From Myxococcales bacterium (GTDB lineage Bacteria > Myxococcota > Myxococcia > Myxococcales > Myxococcaceae), in the NCBI GenBank assembly GCA_016191815.1, contig JACPVI010000039.1, forward strand, positions 62,001-126,000: DNA of 64,000 nucleotides, written 5' to 3'. The notes below the pieces were generated by a model that was given only the letters and a program-made list of their open reading frames with translations, did not search any database and was not told the DNA's origin. The position numbers and the translations under genes were made by a program. Shown here piece by piece: positions 15,739 to 24,900 of this stretch. Positions within the stretch are counted from its first letter, which is position 1. Each line of letters starts with the position of its first letter.

Positions 15739-17159
15739 CCAGGAGGCCGCGTGGCAGTTGGGGCACCCAACCAACCCTTACCTCCATCCGACGCCTCATC
15801 GCCAAGGGCGAGTCAGAGACGCTCGAGCTGAAGCGAAGCACGGGCGAGCTGCGCGAGGGGATGGAGGCGCTCTGCGCGTTCCTCAACAACCGCGGCGGTA
15901 CCGTCGTCTTCGGCGCCGCACCCGACGGCCGGATCATTGGTCAGACCGTCGCCGAAAACACGCTCCACGACGTGACCGCCGCGAGCAGGAACATCGAGCC
16001 GGCTCCCCAGGTGAACATCAGCAAGATCGCGGTCGGAGGCGGTAGAGACATTCTCGTCTTGCAGGCGGGCGCGGGCACTCAACAGCCGTACACGTTCGAC
16101 GGTCGCGGATTCCTTCGCGTCGGGAACACCACGCGCCGGATGAAGCGCGAGGAGTACGAGCGGCTGCTCCTGAGTCGCCTCCACGCGCGACATCGGTGGG
16201 AGAACTTGCCAGCGACCGGCTGGACGGTCGCCGATCTCGATGCCGAGGAGATTGAGCGCACCGTGGTGGAAGCCGTCGCCGCGAAGCGGCTCGCGGCAGT
16301 TCCATCCGAGAAGCCGAAGGCGATTCTCGAACGCTTGCACCTCCTCGGCGACGGCACGCTCACGCAGGCCGCCGTCGTCCTCTTCGCCAAGGACCCGATG
16401 CCGGACTATCCCCAATGCGCGATCCGGCTCGCCCGCTTTCGCGGCGTGACCAAGTCCGAGTTCATCGACAACCGTCAGTACCAGGGTCATGCCTTCGCGC
16501 TCCTGCGGCATGCGGAGGCATTCTTCGACATGCACCTCCCTGTTGCCAGCCGCGTGATCTCGGGGCAGATGCGGCGCGAGGACCGACCACAGTACCCGCC
16601 GGAAGCGCTGCGCGAGGCCGTCGTCAACGCGCTCTGCCACCGCGACTACTCCGAGGCGGGGGCTTCGATCGGGGTGGCCATCTTTGACGACCGGCTCGAG
16701 ATCTGGAGCTACGGTCGGCTCCCCGGCGAGCTGACACCGGAGAAGCTCCGAGTCGATCACCCCTCGGTGCTCAGGAACGATCTGATCGCGGACGTCTTCT
16801 ACCGCCGCGGATACATCGAGAAGTGGGGGCGCGGGACGCAGAAGATCCTCGACCTGTGTCGCCGCGCCGGGCTGCGGGATCCCGAATTCGTCGAGCGAAC
16901 TGGAGAGGTGGGGGTACGCTTCTGGCCCGCAGCGCCCGTGACCACGAAGATCGTCGAGGAGGAGCTTTCTCCTCGGCAGCGAGAGATCATCAGCGTGCTG
17001 GCGTCGCGGGGCGAGGTGGGCATCGAGGACATCCGGCGTGGCATCACTGCCCCTCCGACCGCTCGGATGGTCCAACGCCTCCTGGCTGGGCTGGTCGAGG
17101 CCGGGAGGGTAGTGCGCATCGGGAAGGGTCGCTCGACGAGGTACCGCCTTGCCGGATAG
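15735..17159 (+). CDS. AlbA/Schlafen-type ATP-binding transcriptional regulator-like protein, 474 aa
   Basis: Residues 25-145 form an AlbA_2 (Schlafen-like) domain: [18 protein letters not shown] and [17 protein letters not shown] are characteristic, followed by [20 protein letters not shown]. Residues about 280-375 resemble the GHKL/HATPase_c_4 domain often annotated as RecG-like ATP-binding protein ([40 protein letters not shown]). The last 60 residues look like a winged helix. The start overlaps the hsdR stop, making this the seventh coupled gene of the restriction operon. Such proteins often accompany restriction loci. They are proposed to be regulators or nucleic-acid sensors, and the biochemical role is unknown. 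Confidence 0.85.
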
Positions 17160-17169
17160 CGACATCGAG

Positions 17170-17210
17170 TTCGCGATGGGTTCGCGATTGTTCGCGATTG
17201 TTCGCGAAAG
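17170..17210. repeat. Four tandem TTCGCGA repeats at helical-turn spacing
   Basis: The units are TTCGCGATGGG (17170-17180), TTCGCGATTG (17181-17190), TTCGCGATTG (17191-17200) and TTCGCGAAAG (17201-17210). Each contains the palindromic core TCGCGA, and the spacing is 10-11 bases, so all cores face the same side of the helix. The array lies in the 111-base gap between the AlbA-like gene and the SNF2 helicase start. It is a plausible operator or promoter element for the second module. A simple replication-slippage repeat is the alternative. Confidence 0.65.
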
Positions 17211-17270
17211 CCTTCGAACGGGCTGCCCTGCGTGCGGCGCCGCCGTTCTCGCGCCGCAGGAGACGGACCC

Positions 17271-20000
17271 GTGAAGGCGGCGGCGATTGAAAAGCCGGCC
17301 GCGAAGCTCGCGGACGACCGACGCCTCGCGCTGCGTCTCACGCCGCAAGGGCACCTCCTCCTCGACTTCGCGGAGGACGCGCCCGAACTCGATCCGGCGA
17401 CTGCGGAGCGGATCGCGTGTGCCTTCGCGCGCGGCGCTGGCCAGGGCCTGCTGCGACTCGGAGCCGCCGAGGTCGGGAGCGTTCTCCCGCCGGTCTTGGC
17501 GTACTGGCGCGAGCTCGGCGCCCGCTTCGTGACCGCGCTCTGCACGCGGCCATCGGCCGACGGCGAGACTGAGCCGCCGTCCCTGCCGGCCGACTCCGAT
17601 CTGGAAGCGCTCGCAACGGCCGCCCCGCTGATGCCCGGCGCCGAGTACGTCACCGCAGGCGTGCTCCGCGCGCTGTGGACCGCGATCGGCGAGGCCTTCG
17701 TCGTCGAACTGCGCGAGTCGGGCGCCTCGCTCCAGGACTTCCTCAAGTCGCTGAACCCAGCGTGGAACCTCGTCGGCCGCGTGCACTTCAACCTCGCCGA
17801 GAACCGTCGCGACGAGGAGGCACCGTTCGCGTTCCTGGCAACGTACACGAGCCGGCTCTCCGCGCACGGAAAGGCTCAGCACCTCCCGCTCGGCCAGGCG
17901 CTGCGCGAGTACGCCGGCGCGGCCAACAAGGAGCGGCTCCTCTCGCTGCTTCTCCCGGTCCAGAGCGCGGCAGAGCGGTGCGGCTGGCTGAAGCAGATGG
18001 TCGACGCCGGCGAGCTCTTCCACCCACTGCGCTGGACCGTGCAGGAGGCCTTTCGCTTTCTCGGCGACGTCCACGCACTGGAGCAGGCCGGCGTCGTCGT
18101 GCGCATGCCCGCGACGTGGCGGGCAGGTCGGCCTTCCAGGCCGCAGGTCACCGGGACAGTGGGCACGAAGGCGCCCTCGGGCCTCGGCAAGGACGCGCTG
18201 CTCGATTTCCAGGTCGCGGTCTCGCTCGACGGCGAGCCGCTGACTCCCAAGGAGCTGAAGGCGCTGCTCGCCAGCTCGACCGGCCTCGCGCTCATCCGCG
18301 GCCAGTGGGTGGAAGTCGATCACGAGCGCATCGAGCGCACGATGCAGCGGTTCAAGGAGGCCGAGCGGTTGGCGAGCGAAGGCGGGCTCACGTTCGCCGA
18401 GGCGATGCGCATGCTCTCGGGCGCCAACATCGCCGGCGGCGATGCCGAACGAGCTGAAGTGGACTGGTCGCGCGTGAGCGCGGGGCCTTGGCTCGCCGAG
18501 ATGCTCAAGGGGCTGCGCTCGCCGGGGGGGCTCGCCAAGGTCGCGCCCGGGCGCGAGCTGCGAGGCGAGTTGCGCCCATACCAGCAAATCGGCGTGCAGT
18601 GGCTGAGCCTCCTTTCGCAGCTCGGCCTTGGCGCCTGCCTCGCCGACGACATGGGGCTCGGCAAGACCATTCAAGTGCTCTCGCTCCTGCTCATGCAGCA
18701 GGGCCGCGCCAAGAAGCTGCCGAGCCTTCTCGTCGCGCCGGCGTCGCTTCTCTCCAACTGGATGGCGGAGATCGACAAGTTCGCGCCGAGCCTGAAGGCG
18801 TTCGTGGCGCACCCCTCGGCGATGGCGGGCGACGATCTCAAAGAAATCGCGCCGGACAAGCTCGCGGACACCGACCTCGTCATCACGAGCTACGGCTCGC
18901 TGCTCAGGATTCCGTGGCTGGAGAAGACCTCCTGGCGCCTCGTGGCCCTTGACGAGGCGCAGGCCATCAAGAATCCCGATGCGAAGCAGACGAAGGCCGC
19001 GAAGAAGCTCCAGGCTCGGGGGCGCATCGCGCTCACCGGAACGCCCATCGAGAACCGCCTCTCGGACCTCTGGTCGATCTTCGACTTCATCAACCCTGGC
19101 CTGCTCGGCTCTGCGAAGGAGTTCTCGGGCTACGCGAAGCGGCTCGCCTCGGCCGGGGGCAACCCCTATGGCCCGCTGCGCGACCTCGTGCGCCCATACA
19201 TCCTGCGCCGGCTCAAGACGGACAAGAGCGTCATCGCCGACCTGCCGGAGAAGACCGAGGTGAAGGCGTTCTGCCCGCTCACCAAGAAGCAGGCGGCGCT
19301 CTACCAGGAGGCGGTGGAGGATCTGCGCGCGCAGCTCGACGCCTTGGACGGCATGAAACGCCGGGGCGTGGTCCTCGCCTTCCTCATGCGCTTCAAGCAG
19401 ATCTGCAACCACCCCTCACAGTGGCTCGGCGACGGCGCCTGGACCGAGGGCGACAGCGGCAAGTGGGCGCGGCTGCGCGAGATCGCCGAGGTGATCGCCG
19501 CCAAGCAGGAGAAGGCGCTCGTCTTCACCCAGTTCCGCGAGGTCACCGCACCGCTCGCGGCGTTCCTCGGTGGGGTGTTCGGCCGGTCGGGGCTCGTGCT
19601 ACATGGTGAAACCGAAGTGGGGAAGCGGAGGGAGCTGGTGCAGCGGTTCCAGGAGGACGAGTCGGTCCCGTTCTTCGTGCTCTCGCTCAAGGCGGGCGGC
19701 GCGGGCCTGAACCTCACCGCGGCTTCGCACGTGGTGCACTTCGACCGCTGGTGGAACCCGGCGGTGGAAAACCAAGCCACCGACCGCGCGTTCCGCATCG
19801 GCCAGAACAAGAACGTGCTCGTTCACAAGTTCGTCTGCAAGGGGACCGTCGAGGAGAAGATCGACGAGCTCATCGAATCGAAGAAGCAGCTCTCGAAGGA
19901 TCTGCTCGAAGGCGGCGCCGAGCTGAACCTGACGGAGATGTCCGACGAGGCGCTGCTCGACCTCGTGAAGCTCGACCTCGGAGCTGCGATGAAGGAGTGA
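17271..20000 (+). CDS. SNF2-family DNA/RNA helicase, 909 aa
   Basis: A large bacterial Swi2/Snf2 ATPase. GTG 17271 is chosen because AGGAG lies about 8 bases upstream; an in-frame ATG or GTG further upstream would lack this. The N-terminal 420 residues are a family-specific accessory region. The motor follows: PYQQIGVQWLSLL, Walker A in LADDMGLGKT (near 460), VALDEAQAIKNPD (near 558), ALTGTPIENRLSDLWSIFDF, and in lobe 2 KAGGAGLNLTAASHV, DRWWNPAVENQATDRAFRIG. These proteins translocate on double-stranded DNA without strand separation. The next gene, two bases later, encodes a SWIM zinc-finger protein, the same pairing as YwqA-YwqB of Bacillus. A role in DNA repair or in phage defence is plausible. 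Confidence 0.93.
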   Translation: MKAAAIEKPAAKLADDRRLALRLTPQGHLLLDFAEDAPELDPATAERIACAFARGAGQGLLRLGAAEVGSVLPPVLAYWRELGARFVTALCTRPSADGETEPPSLPADSDLEALATAAPLMPGAEYVTAGVLRALWTAIGEAFVVELRESGASLQDFLKSLNPAWNLVGRVHFNLAENRRDEEAPFAFLATYTSRLSAHGKAQHLPLGQALREYAGAANKERLLSLLLPVQSAAERCGWLKQMVDAGELFHPLRWTVQEAFRFLGDVHALEQAGVVVRMPATWRAGRPSRPQVTGTVGTKAPSGLGKDALLDFQVAVSLDGEPLTPKELKALLASSTGLALIRGQWVEVDHERIERTMQRFKEAERLASEGGLTFAEAMRMLSGANIAGGDAERAEVDWSRVSAGPWLAEMLKGLRSPGGLAKVAPGRELRGELRPYQQIGVQWLSLLSQLGLGACLADDMGLGKTIQVLSLLLMQQGRAKKLPSLLVAPASLLSNWMAEIDKFAPSLKAFVAHPSAMAGDDLKEIAPDKLADTDLVITSYGSLLRIPWLEKTSWRLVALDEAQAIKNPDAKQTKAAKKLQARGRIALTGTPIENRLSDLWSIFDFINPGLLGSAKEFSGYAKRLASAGGNPYGPLRDLVRPYILRRLKTDKSVIADLPEKTEVKAFCPLTKKQAALYQEAVEDLRAQLDALDGMKRRGVVLAFLMRFKQICNHPSQWLGDGAWTEGDSGKWARLREIAEVIAAKQEKALVFTQFREVTAPLAAFLGGVFGRSGLVLHGETEVGKRRELVQRFQEDESVPFFVLSLKAGGAGLNLTAASHVVHFDRWWNPAVENQATDRAFRIGQNKNVLVHKFVCKGTVEEKIDELIESKKQLSKDLLEGGAELNLTEMSDEALLDLVKLDLGAAMKE

Positions 20001-20002
20001 CC

Positions 20003-20881
20003 GTGTTCTACGAGTGGCGGCCCTACGTTTCTGTTGCTGAGCGCCGGCGGAAGGCCGAGCGCGAGATGCAGAAGCTCAAGAAGAAGGGGCACCCGGTGTC
20101 GCCGGTGGTGATCGATGGAAAGAAGATCGCGCAGACGTTCTGGGGCAAGGCGTGGTGCGACAACCTCGAACGGTACAGCGACTACTCGAACCGCCTACCA
20201 CGCGGGCGGACCTACGTGCGCAACGGCTCGGTGGTCGATTTGCAGATCGCGGCCGGAGAGGTCGCTGCCATCGTGAGCGGCTCGTCTCTCTACCGGGTGG
20301 CGGTCAAGGTGTCGGCGGTGCCCAAGGCGAGGTGGACGTCGATCTGCCGCGACAGCGCCGGGGCCATCGACTCCCTCGTGGAACTTTTGCAGGGGCGCTT
20401 CTCGAAGGGCGTCATGGAGCGCATCTGCCAGGAGAAGACAGGCCTGTTCCCCGCGCCTGCGGAGATCGAGCTCTCGTGCAGCTGCCCGGACTGGGCATCG
20501 ATGTGCAAGCACGTGGCGGCGGTGCTGTACGGGATCGGCGCGCGACTCGATGAGCGGCCGGAGCTCTTGTTCAAGCTGCGCAAGGTCGACGAGAAGGACC
20601 TGATTGCCAAGGCAGGGCGCGGGCTGCCGCTCGCGAAGAAGGGGCCGGCGGCGGATAAGGTACTCGGCGGCGAGAGCTTGTCGGCGCTATTCGGGCTGGA
20701 GATGGAGGCCGATGCGAGGGTCGAGAAGGTGGCCACGCAAGGCCGGCGCAAGAAGAGCGGCGTGGCTTCGGGCAACCACAAGGCGTCGGTGAGCACGGAG
20801 CCACCGTCCCGGCCTCGTCCCAAGTCCGAAGATGGGGTCCGGGCGCGGAGGTCGCGCATGAGGGCAGCAACAGCGCCCTAA
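20003..20881 (+). CDS. SWIM zinc-finger protein, 292 aa
   Basis: It starts at GTG 20003, two bases after the helicase stop, with GAAGGAG upstream. The N terminus begins VFYEWRPYVSVAERRRKAER followed by a KKKG basic stretch. The SWIM motif CSCPDWASMCKH (CxCx6CxH, residues 158-169) binds zinc and nucleic acid or protein. The middle (AQTFWGKAWCDNLERYSDY) is the conserved N-terminal signature of bacterial SWIM proteins that pair with SNF2 helicases. The C-terminal 90 residues are basic and low complexity, probably disordered. It almost certainly acts with the SNF2 motor, perhaps as a targeting subunit. The target is unknown. Confidence 0.9.
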   Translation: MFYEWRPYVSVAERRRKAEREMQKLKKKGHPVSPVVIDGKKIAQTFWGKAWCDNLERYSDYSNRLPRGRTYVRNGSVVDLQIAAGEVAAIVSGSSLYRVAVKVSAVPKARWTSICRDSAGAIDSLVELLQGRFSKGVMERICQEKTGLFPAPAEIELSCSCPDWASMCKHVAAVLYGIGARLDERPELLFKLRKVDEKDLIAKAGRGLPLAKKGPAADKVLGGESLSALFGLEMEADARVEKVATQGRRKKSGVASGNHKASVSTEPPSRPRPKSEDGVRARRSRMRAATAP

Positions 20882-20954
20882 GACGAGTGGGTCGTGGTAG
20901 TGGTTCTCGCGGGAGGACGCCATCGGTAACCGGAGTAAGGGAAAGAAGCGGCGG

Positions 20955-21977
20955 ATGCAGGTGATCGGGCCGAAGCCGTCGAACGTCGTGCCGTCGCTGC
21001 TCGACGCCATGCAGGACGGAAACGAGTACGGCAGCATCGTCTCACTGGCACCGGCCGATGGGAACATTGTGCCAGAGCTTCGGCGCGCGCTCGCCGAGAT
21101 CGAAGGCGCCCGAGGACGACCGTGCATTTGTTACGCGGCCAACCTCGTTCGGAGCGGTGCCGCAGATACCGCCATCGCGGCCTCCGATCACCTGCCTTTC
21201 AGCGAGATGGTTGGCCGCATCGATCCTGCGATCAAACAGGTCGATATCTTGCTGGCGACGCCCGGTGGCTCCGCGGAGCAGGTGAATCTTTTCGTGGAAG
21301 CGCTCCGGCCACGGTTCGACTCCGTGGAGTTCCTCATCCCCTACAAGGCCATGAGCGCGGGGACTCTTTGGGCGCTCTCGGGCGATCGGATCTGGATGGA
21401 CCACCGCGCCTTCCTGGGACCGCTGGATCCGCAGGTCCCCTCGAAGGACGGAGCGCTGGTGCCCGCGCAGGCCCTGCTGACTCTACTCGACAAGATCCAG
21501 AAAGAGGGGGACGCGGCCCTCGCACGAAAGCAGAATCCGCCGTGGGCGCTGATTCGGCTGCTGGATCAGATGGACCAGAAGCAACTCGGCGCCGCCATCA
21601 GCGCGTCGAACTACGTCCTGACGATGGCCGCGCAGTATCTCGAGCGGCACAAGTTCAGAACGTGGCAGACCCATCGTTCGACGGGGCAGCCCGTAACCGA
21701 CCAGGACCGACAGCGGCGCGCTCTGGAGGTTGCGGGGGTCCTCTGCTCGCATGACCGATGGAAGGCACACGGCCATGCCATCTCGCGGGACGTGCTGTGG
21801 AACGAGGTCCGGATTCAAATCGACCATCCGGACGCTGCTCTTCAGCGGGCCATGCGCCGTCTCTGGGCGCTGCTGTACTACACGTTTGACAAATCTCCCG
21901 TCGTGAAGTTGATGGTGTCCTCGGCTTATGCATTCTTCCGGATGCAGCATATGATTGCGGTGGAGGCACGCCCATGA
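20955..21977 (+). CDS. SDH-family Clp-fold serine protease, 340 aa
   Basis: A ClpP/crotonase-fold protein of the SDH (serine dehydrogenase proteinase) family, related to SppA. PGGSAEQVNLFVEALR at 103-118 forms the strand-turn-helix of the fold and oxyanion hole. S134 in KAMSAGTLWALSGD is the likely nucleophile. H150 in MDHRAFLGPLDPQ lies in the segment that follows. The region after 240 is specific to this protein. There is no signal peptide or membrane anchor, unlike SppA, so it should act in the cytoplasm. The start is uncertain: the frame stays open upstream (…IGNRSKGKKRR) but no standard start codon is found there. The next gene overlaps its stop. Its relation to the SNF2/SWIM pair 73 bases upstream is inferred from co-orientation. 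Confidence 0.8.
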   Translation: MQVIGPKPSNVVPSLLDAMQDGNEYGSIVSLAPADGNIVPELRRALAEIEGARGRPCICYAANLVRSGAADTAIAASDHLPFSEMVGRIDPAIKQVDILLATPGGSAEQVNLFVEALRPRFDSVEFLIPYKAMSAGTLWALSGDRIWMDHRAFLGPLDPQVPSKDGALVPAQALLTLLDKIQKEGDAALARKQNPPWALIRLLDQMDQKQLGAAISASNYVLTMAAQYLERHKFRTWQTHRSTGQPVTDQDRQRRALEVAGVLCSHDRWKAHGHAISRDVLWNEVRIQIDHPDAALQRAMRRLWALLYYTFDKSPVVKLMVSSAYAFFRMQHMIAVEARP

Positions 21978-22189
21978 TGGACCCAGATCTCCTGAAGCAG
22001 ATGGGCTGGTCGGAGGAACTCATCGCGGCCGCGAAGCGCGTTGCGACCGAACTCCCTGAGCAGGCGACCTCGCCGGCAAGGGAAGCCGAAGTCCAATTCG
22101 ATTTCGGCGGAACGGTGACCTCCAACGAGCTCGATCTCAGCGGGAGCCCACCTGTGGGTGGAACCGAGCTGCACGTCGATAGAGGGTAG
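21974..22189 (+). CDS. Small acidic protein coupled to the Clp-fold protease, 71 aa
   Basis: ATG 21974 overlaps the protease stop (ATGA), so the two are probably co-translated. The N-terminal third is helical (DPDLLKQMGWSEELIAAAKR) and the remainder is acidic and probably disordered (EAEVQFDFGGTVTSNELDLS). I recognise no domain. Possible roles are a protease adaptor, inhibitor or substrate, from context only. It is convergent with the minus-strand gene ending at 22197. Confidence 0.6.
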   Translation: MMDPDLLKQMGWSEELIAAAKRVATELPEQATSPAREAEVQFDFGGTVTSNELDLSGSPPVGGTELHVDRG

Positions 22190-22196
22190 CCTGCGG

Positions 22197-22982
22197 TCAG
22201 GCGCGCGTCCGCTTGGCCGCCCGGACGCCGTGCAGCACGTCCATGACCCGCCGGATTGTCCTCGGCGAGTAGCTCAGCAGCCGGAGCATGTATTCTGTCA
22301 GCGCCCGCTTCGTCGGAAGTCGGCCTCTCGCTTCAAGCTCGAGATCGACTGGATGTCCCGCCGCCTTCTCCTCCTCGGGAAGCTGGTCCGTGAGCGCGTC
22401 GAGTGCTTGCTTCACGAGAAACACGTACCGCCCGCTTCTGGGCACCACCGCCGACATCAGCTCGGCCGCTGCCATCTCCGGCCCGCGCAACTCGTGAACC
22501 CAGTGGCGCGTCCCGCTCTGCTCCTGGAGCCGCTCGATCGTCGTGCGGAGCGCCCTGGTCGTCACGCCCTTGATCCCCAGCGGCCTGAACGCGGCCCTGA
22601 TCTGGTCGAGCTCGTCATCGCCGATGGCGCCGTCGACGCTGCGGAGAACCTCGGTGATCCGCTCGTGGACCTGCGCGAGACCAACGTCGATCCGGCGGAC
22701 GACGTGCTTGCCCACACGGGCGAACGGCACACTCCTCGCGCCGCGCTGGTGCTCCGCGATCGCTTTGACCACCGTCCGCAAGAGCCGCTCATCCGCCGCA
22801 CGGGTCTCCGCGTGGCCGCGCTCGAGCGCGCCACCCTCCCACAGCGCCGCGATCCGGACGAGGTCCAGGATCGCGGCCCGCAGCTCTTCGCGGTCGATGC
22901 CGCCTCCAGAACCCCAGGCCATTTTGCAGGCCACAGGGTGGCCGAACGTGGCAAGCCGGGCAAGCTTGACGGTGATCGACAC
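22197..22982 (-). CDS. Hypothetical protein next to the island end, 261 aa
   Basis: A mostly helical, charged protein with no signal peptide or membrane segment. Residues 28-60 and 85-140 are amphipathic helices (DREELRAAILDLVRIAALW, GLAQVHERITEVLRSVDGA). A DELDQIRAAFRPLG segment precedes a helix-rich middle, and a basic C-terminal tail reads YSPRTIRRVMDVLHGVRAAK. The start used is GTG 22982. GAGG lies immediately adjacent rather than at normal spacing, so ATG 22922 is an alternative. It is the last island gene, transcribed away from the tRNA fragment at 23039. I recognise no family. Confidence 0.6.
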   Translation of the reverse strand: MSITVKLARLATFGHPVACKMAWGSGGGIDREELRAAILDLVRIAALWEGGALERGHAETRAADERLLRTVVKAIAEHQRGARSVPFARVGKHVVRRIDVGLAQVHERITEVLRSVDGAIGDDELDQIRAAFRPLGIKGVTTRALRTTIERLQEQSGTRHWVHELRGPEMAAAELMSAVVPRSGRYVFLVKQALDALTDQLPEEEKAAGHPVDLELEARGRLPTKRALTEYMLRLLSYSPRTIRRVMDVLHGVRAAKRTRA

Positions 22983-23038
22983 CCTCGTAACATGGCGTTC
23001 AGCAAATCCGGCAAGGAGCGCAAGCCTTGAGACGCGTC

Positions 23039-23081
<43 letters not shown>

Positions 23082-23087
23082 TCAGTG

Positions 23088-23125
23088 AGGACGCCGACTT
23101 AGCGAGGGTGCTGGGTCGGCGTTCT
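23088..23125 (+). terminator. Hairpin after the tRNA fragment, probable native tRNA terminator
   Basis: AGGACGCCGAC (23088-23098) pairs with GTCGGCGTTCT (23115-23125) over 11 positions with one G-T wobble, and the loop is 16 bases. The following bases TGCTT are only weakly T-rich. It sits 8 bases after the tRNA fragment, the expected place of the tRNA-fMet transcription terminator. That supports sequence beyond about 23085 being original chromosome. Confidence 0.6.
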
Positions 23126-23163
23126 TGCTTCTCGGGCCAAGGTTCGGGCCACCGATTCGGCCG

Positions 23164-23871
23164 TCAGTCGATCTCCACGTACACCTCAGGGCGCTGGTTC
23201 GGCTTGAAGCGGACCTCGGTGTACAGGCCCCAGAACCGACCGGCGTAGGTCACCTCTCCTTGGCGCTGCCAGTCGTTGCCCTCGTACTTCTCCCAGGCCT
23301 CGGCACCGATGCCGCCAGGCGCCCACTGCGCGGCCTCCGCCAGCATCTCCGCCTTCACCTTGGTGGCCCGCTCTCCAGTGGTCCGCCCATCGAGGCACTC
23401 GTCGCGGAAGCTCTGGCCCTCCGGCTCGGCCGTGTTGAACAGCACGTTCTTCACGTGATCGGCCAGGGCCGCCCGGCCGGCCTGGGTCACCTGGGCAAGG
23501 TCGGCCGTGTCGATGCCCTTGGCCTGCGTCGCCCGGTAGTAGTTCCAGTAGTTGTCACGGAGATCCTTCGGAAGGCCCTTCGACTCCTTCGCGGTCAAGT
23601 AGCCGTCGCCATCCCTGTCCGCCCGCTTCGCCACCGCGGCCACATACTTCACGAAGGCCTCGGAGAAGGACTTGGCCGACACCGCGCCCCGGATCTCCTT
23701 GGCGCTTTTGAAGTTGGTCAGGTTGTCCTGGAGATCCTTCGGCAGGCGCGCCGAGTCCACCTGCGAGAGCCTCCCGTCTTTCCCTACGTCGGCCCGAGAG
23801 AGCTGCTCCTTCACGTACTTCTCACTCGCCGTGACGAACTCACTCACCTTGACCTGGGGAATACGCGGCAT
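23164..23871 (-). CDS. EF-hand repeat protein, 235 aa
   Basis: Two similar repeats of about 70 residues each contain an EF-hand-like loop. The second, ADRDGDGYLTAKES, is canonical with Asp, Asp, Asp and Glu ligands, and is followed by KGLPKDLRDN. The first, ADVGKDGRLSQVDS, lacks some ligands and is followed by ARLPKDLQDN. Calcium binding is therefore likely for one site. No signal peptide is visible, so a cytoplasmic location is likely. The C-terminal 90 residues are unrelated and end in a basic, tyrosine-rich strand region. The start is well supported by GGAGG about 4 bases before ATG 23871. It is the first chromosomal gene after the island. Confidence 0.85.
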   Translation of the reverse strand: MPRIPQVKVSEFVTASEKYVKEQLSRADVGKDGRLSQVDSARLPKDLQDNLTNFKSAKEIRGAVSAKSFSEAFVKYVAAVAKRADRDGDGYLTAKESKGLPKDLRDNYWNYYRATQAKGIDTADLAQVTQAGRAALADHVKNVLFNTAEPEGQSFRDECLDGRTTGERATKVKAEMLAEAAQWAPGGIGAEAWEKYEGNDWQRQGEVTYAGRFWGLYTEVRFKPNQRPEVYVEID

Positions 23872-24040
23872 ATGGCCTCCGGGGAAACAGGCGCGACACT
23901 ACCAGCCCAGGAGGAAGCCCGCAGCCGCTATCGCCCGCTCAGCGAGGCGCTCGAGATGTCGGCGTCCTTCGGGTCGCGACCAATCCCTCGCTACTTCCAA
24001 CCCGCCACTCGGGCTATGAAGCACCCGCAGGAGAAAGCCA

Positions 24041-24892
24041 ATGAGATCTCGCCCTGCCCAACTGGCCCTGCTCGCCGCCACCGTGGTCACCTCCTTCGGC
24101 TGCACGCCGCGCATCCGCATCGAATGGTCCCGGCCAGCCCGCTTCCAGCTTGCCCCGGACCAGCGCATCGCGCTCCAGGTGGAGGCTGACGGAGTGGGCC
24201 CCTCCGCCACCAACGTCCTCGACGCCGCCATCGGCTTCACCCAGGGCCAGGTGCTCAACAAGTGGGTCGCCGTCGAGGCGGTCCGCAACGAGATGGATGC
24301 CGAGCTCCGCCGCGCCGGCCTCAACCTCGTGGACCGCCCGCAAGCAGACCTCGTCCTGCGGGCCCGCCCCACCGACTGGTCCTACCAGCTCGATGAGAAG
24401 AAGGACGTCAAGTCCGGCGTCGGCCGCCTCGACGTGCGCATCGATGTCCTCGACGCGCGCAACCCCAACGCGCCGCCGCTGTTCGGCAGCAGCTACTGGG
24501 CCAAGGGAGGCGCCGCCAACATCGGAGAGCCCGAGGCGATGCTCCGCGCCTCCAAACGGCTGGCCGGCGTCTTCCTCTCGGATCTCCGCCCCCACCGCGT
24601 CTCCGCCGAGGTCGAGCTGGACGACAGCGACCCCATCGTCCATCCCGGCGTCACCCTCTGCAAAGAGGGCCTTTTCGACGCTGCCTACTCGGCCTTCTCC
24701 GATGCGGTGGCGCGCTCTCCGCAGTCGGCCCCGGCCCTGTACGATCTCGCGGTCCTCGCCGAAGCCCGCGGCTCCTACGACGAGGCGGAGGGGCTCCTCA
24801 CCAAGGCGACCGGCATTTCGCCCAAGCCCCTCTACTACCGCGCACTGGAGCGGGCGCGGGGCGCGCGGGAAGACGCCAAGTCCCTCCGCTGA
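24041..24892 (+). CDS. Lipoprotein with C-terminal TPR-like repeats, 283 aa
   Basis: The signal peptide MRSRPAQLALLAATVVTSFG is followed by a lipobox cysteine (residue 21), predicting an outer or inner membrane lipoprotein. The middle (45-190) is a mixed domain with GFTQGQVLNKWVAVEAVRN and a YQLDEKKDVKSGVGRLDVRI strand. The C-terminal 80 residues form two TPR-like helical pairs (LCKEGLFDAAYSAFSDAVAR, EARGSYDEAEGLLTKATGIS). ATG 24041 has GGAG about 8 bases upstream. Co-oriented with the membrane protein that starts 8 bases after its stop, it probably belongs to an envelope operon running to 26210. Function unknown. Confidence 0.85.
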   Translation: MRSRPAQLALLAATVVTSFGCTPRIRIEWSRPARFQLAPDQRIALQVEADGVGPSATNVLDAAIGFTQGQVLNKWVAVEAVRNEMDAELRRAGLNLVDRPQADLVLRARPTDWSYQLDEKKDVKSGVGRLDVRIDVLDARNPNAPPLFGSSYWAKGGAANIGEPEAMLRASKRLAGVFLSDLRPHRVSAEVELDDSDPIVHPGVTLCKEGLFDAAYSAFSDAVARSPQSAPALYDLAVLAEARGSYDEAEGLLTKATGISPKPLYYRALERARGAREDAKSLR

Positions 24893-24900
24893 GCCGCCCC

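Noticed and set aside
15813-19412. Minus-strand open frame of 1199 codons
   Set aside because: It lies antisense to the AlbA-type and SNF2 genes and has low-complexity composition, as expected of high-GC shadow frames.
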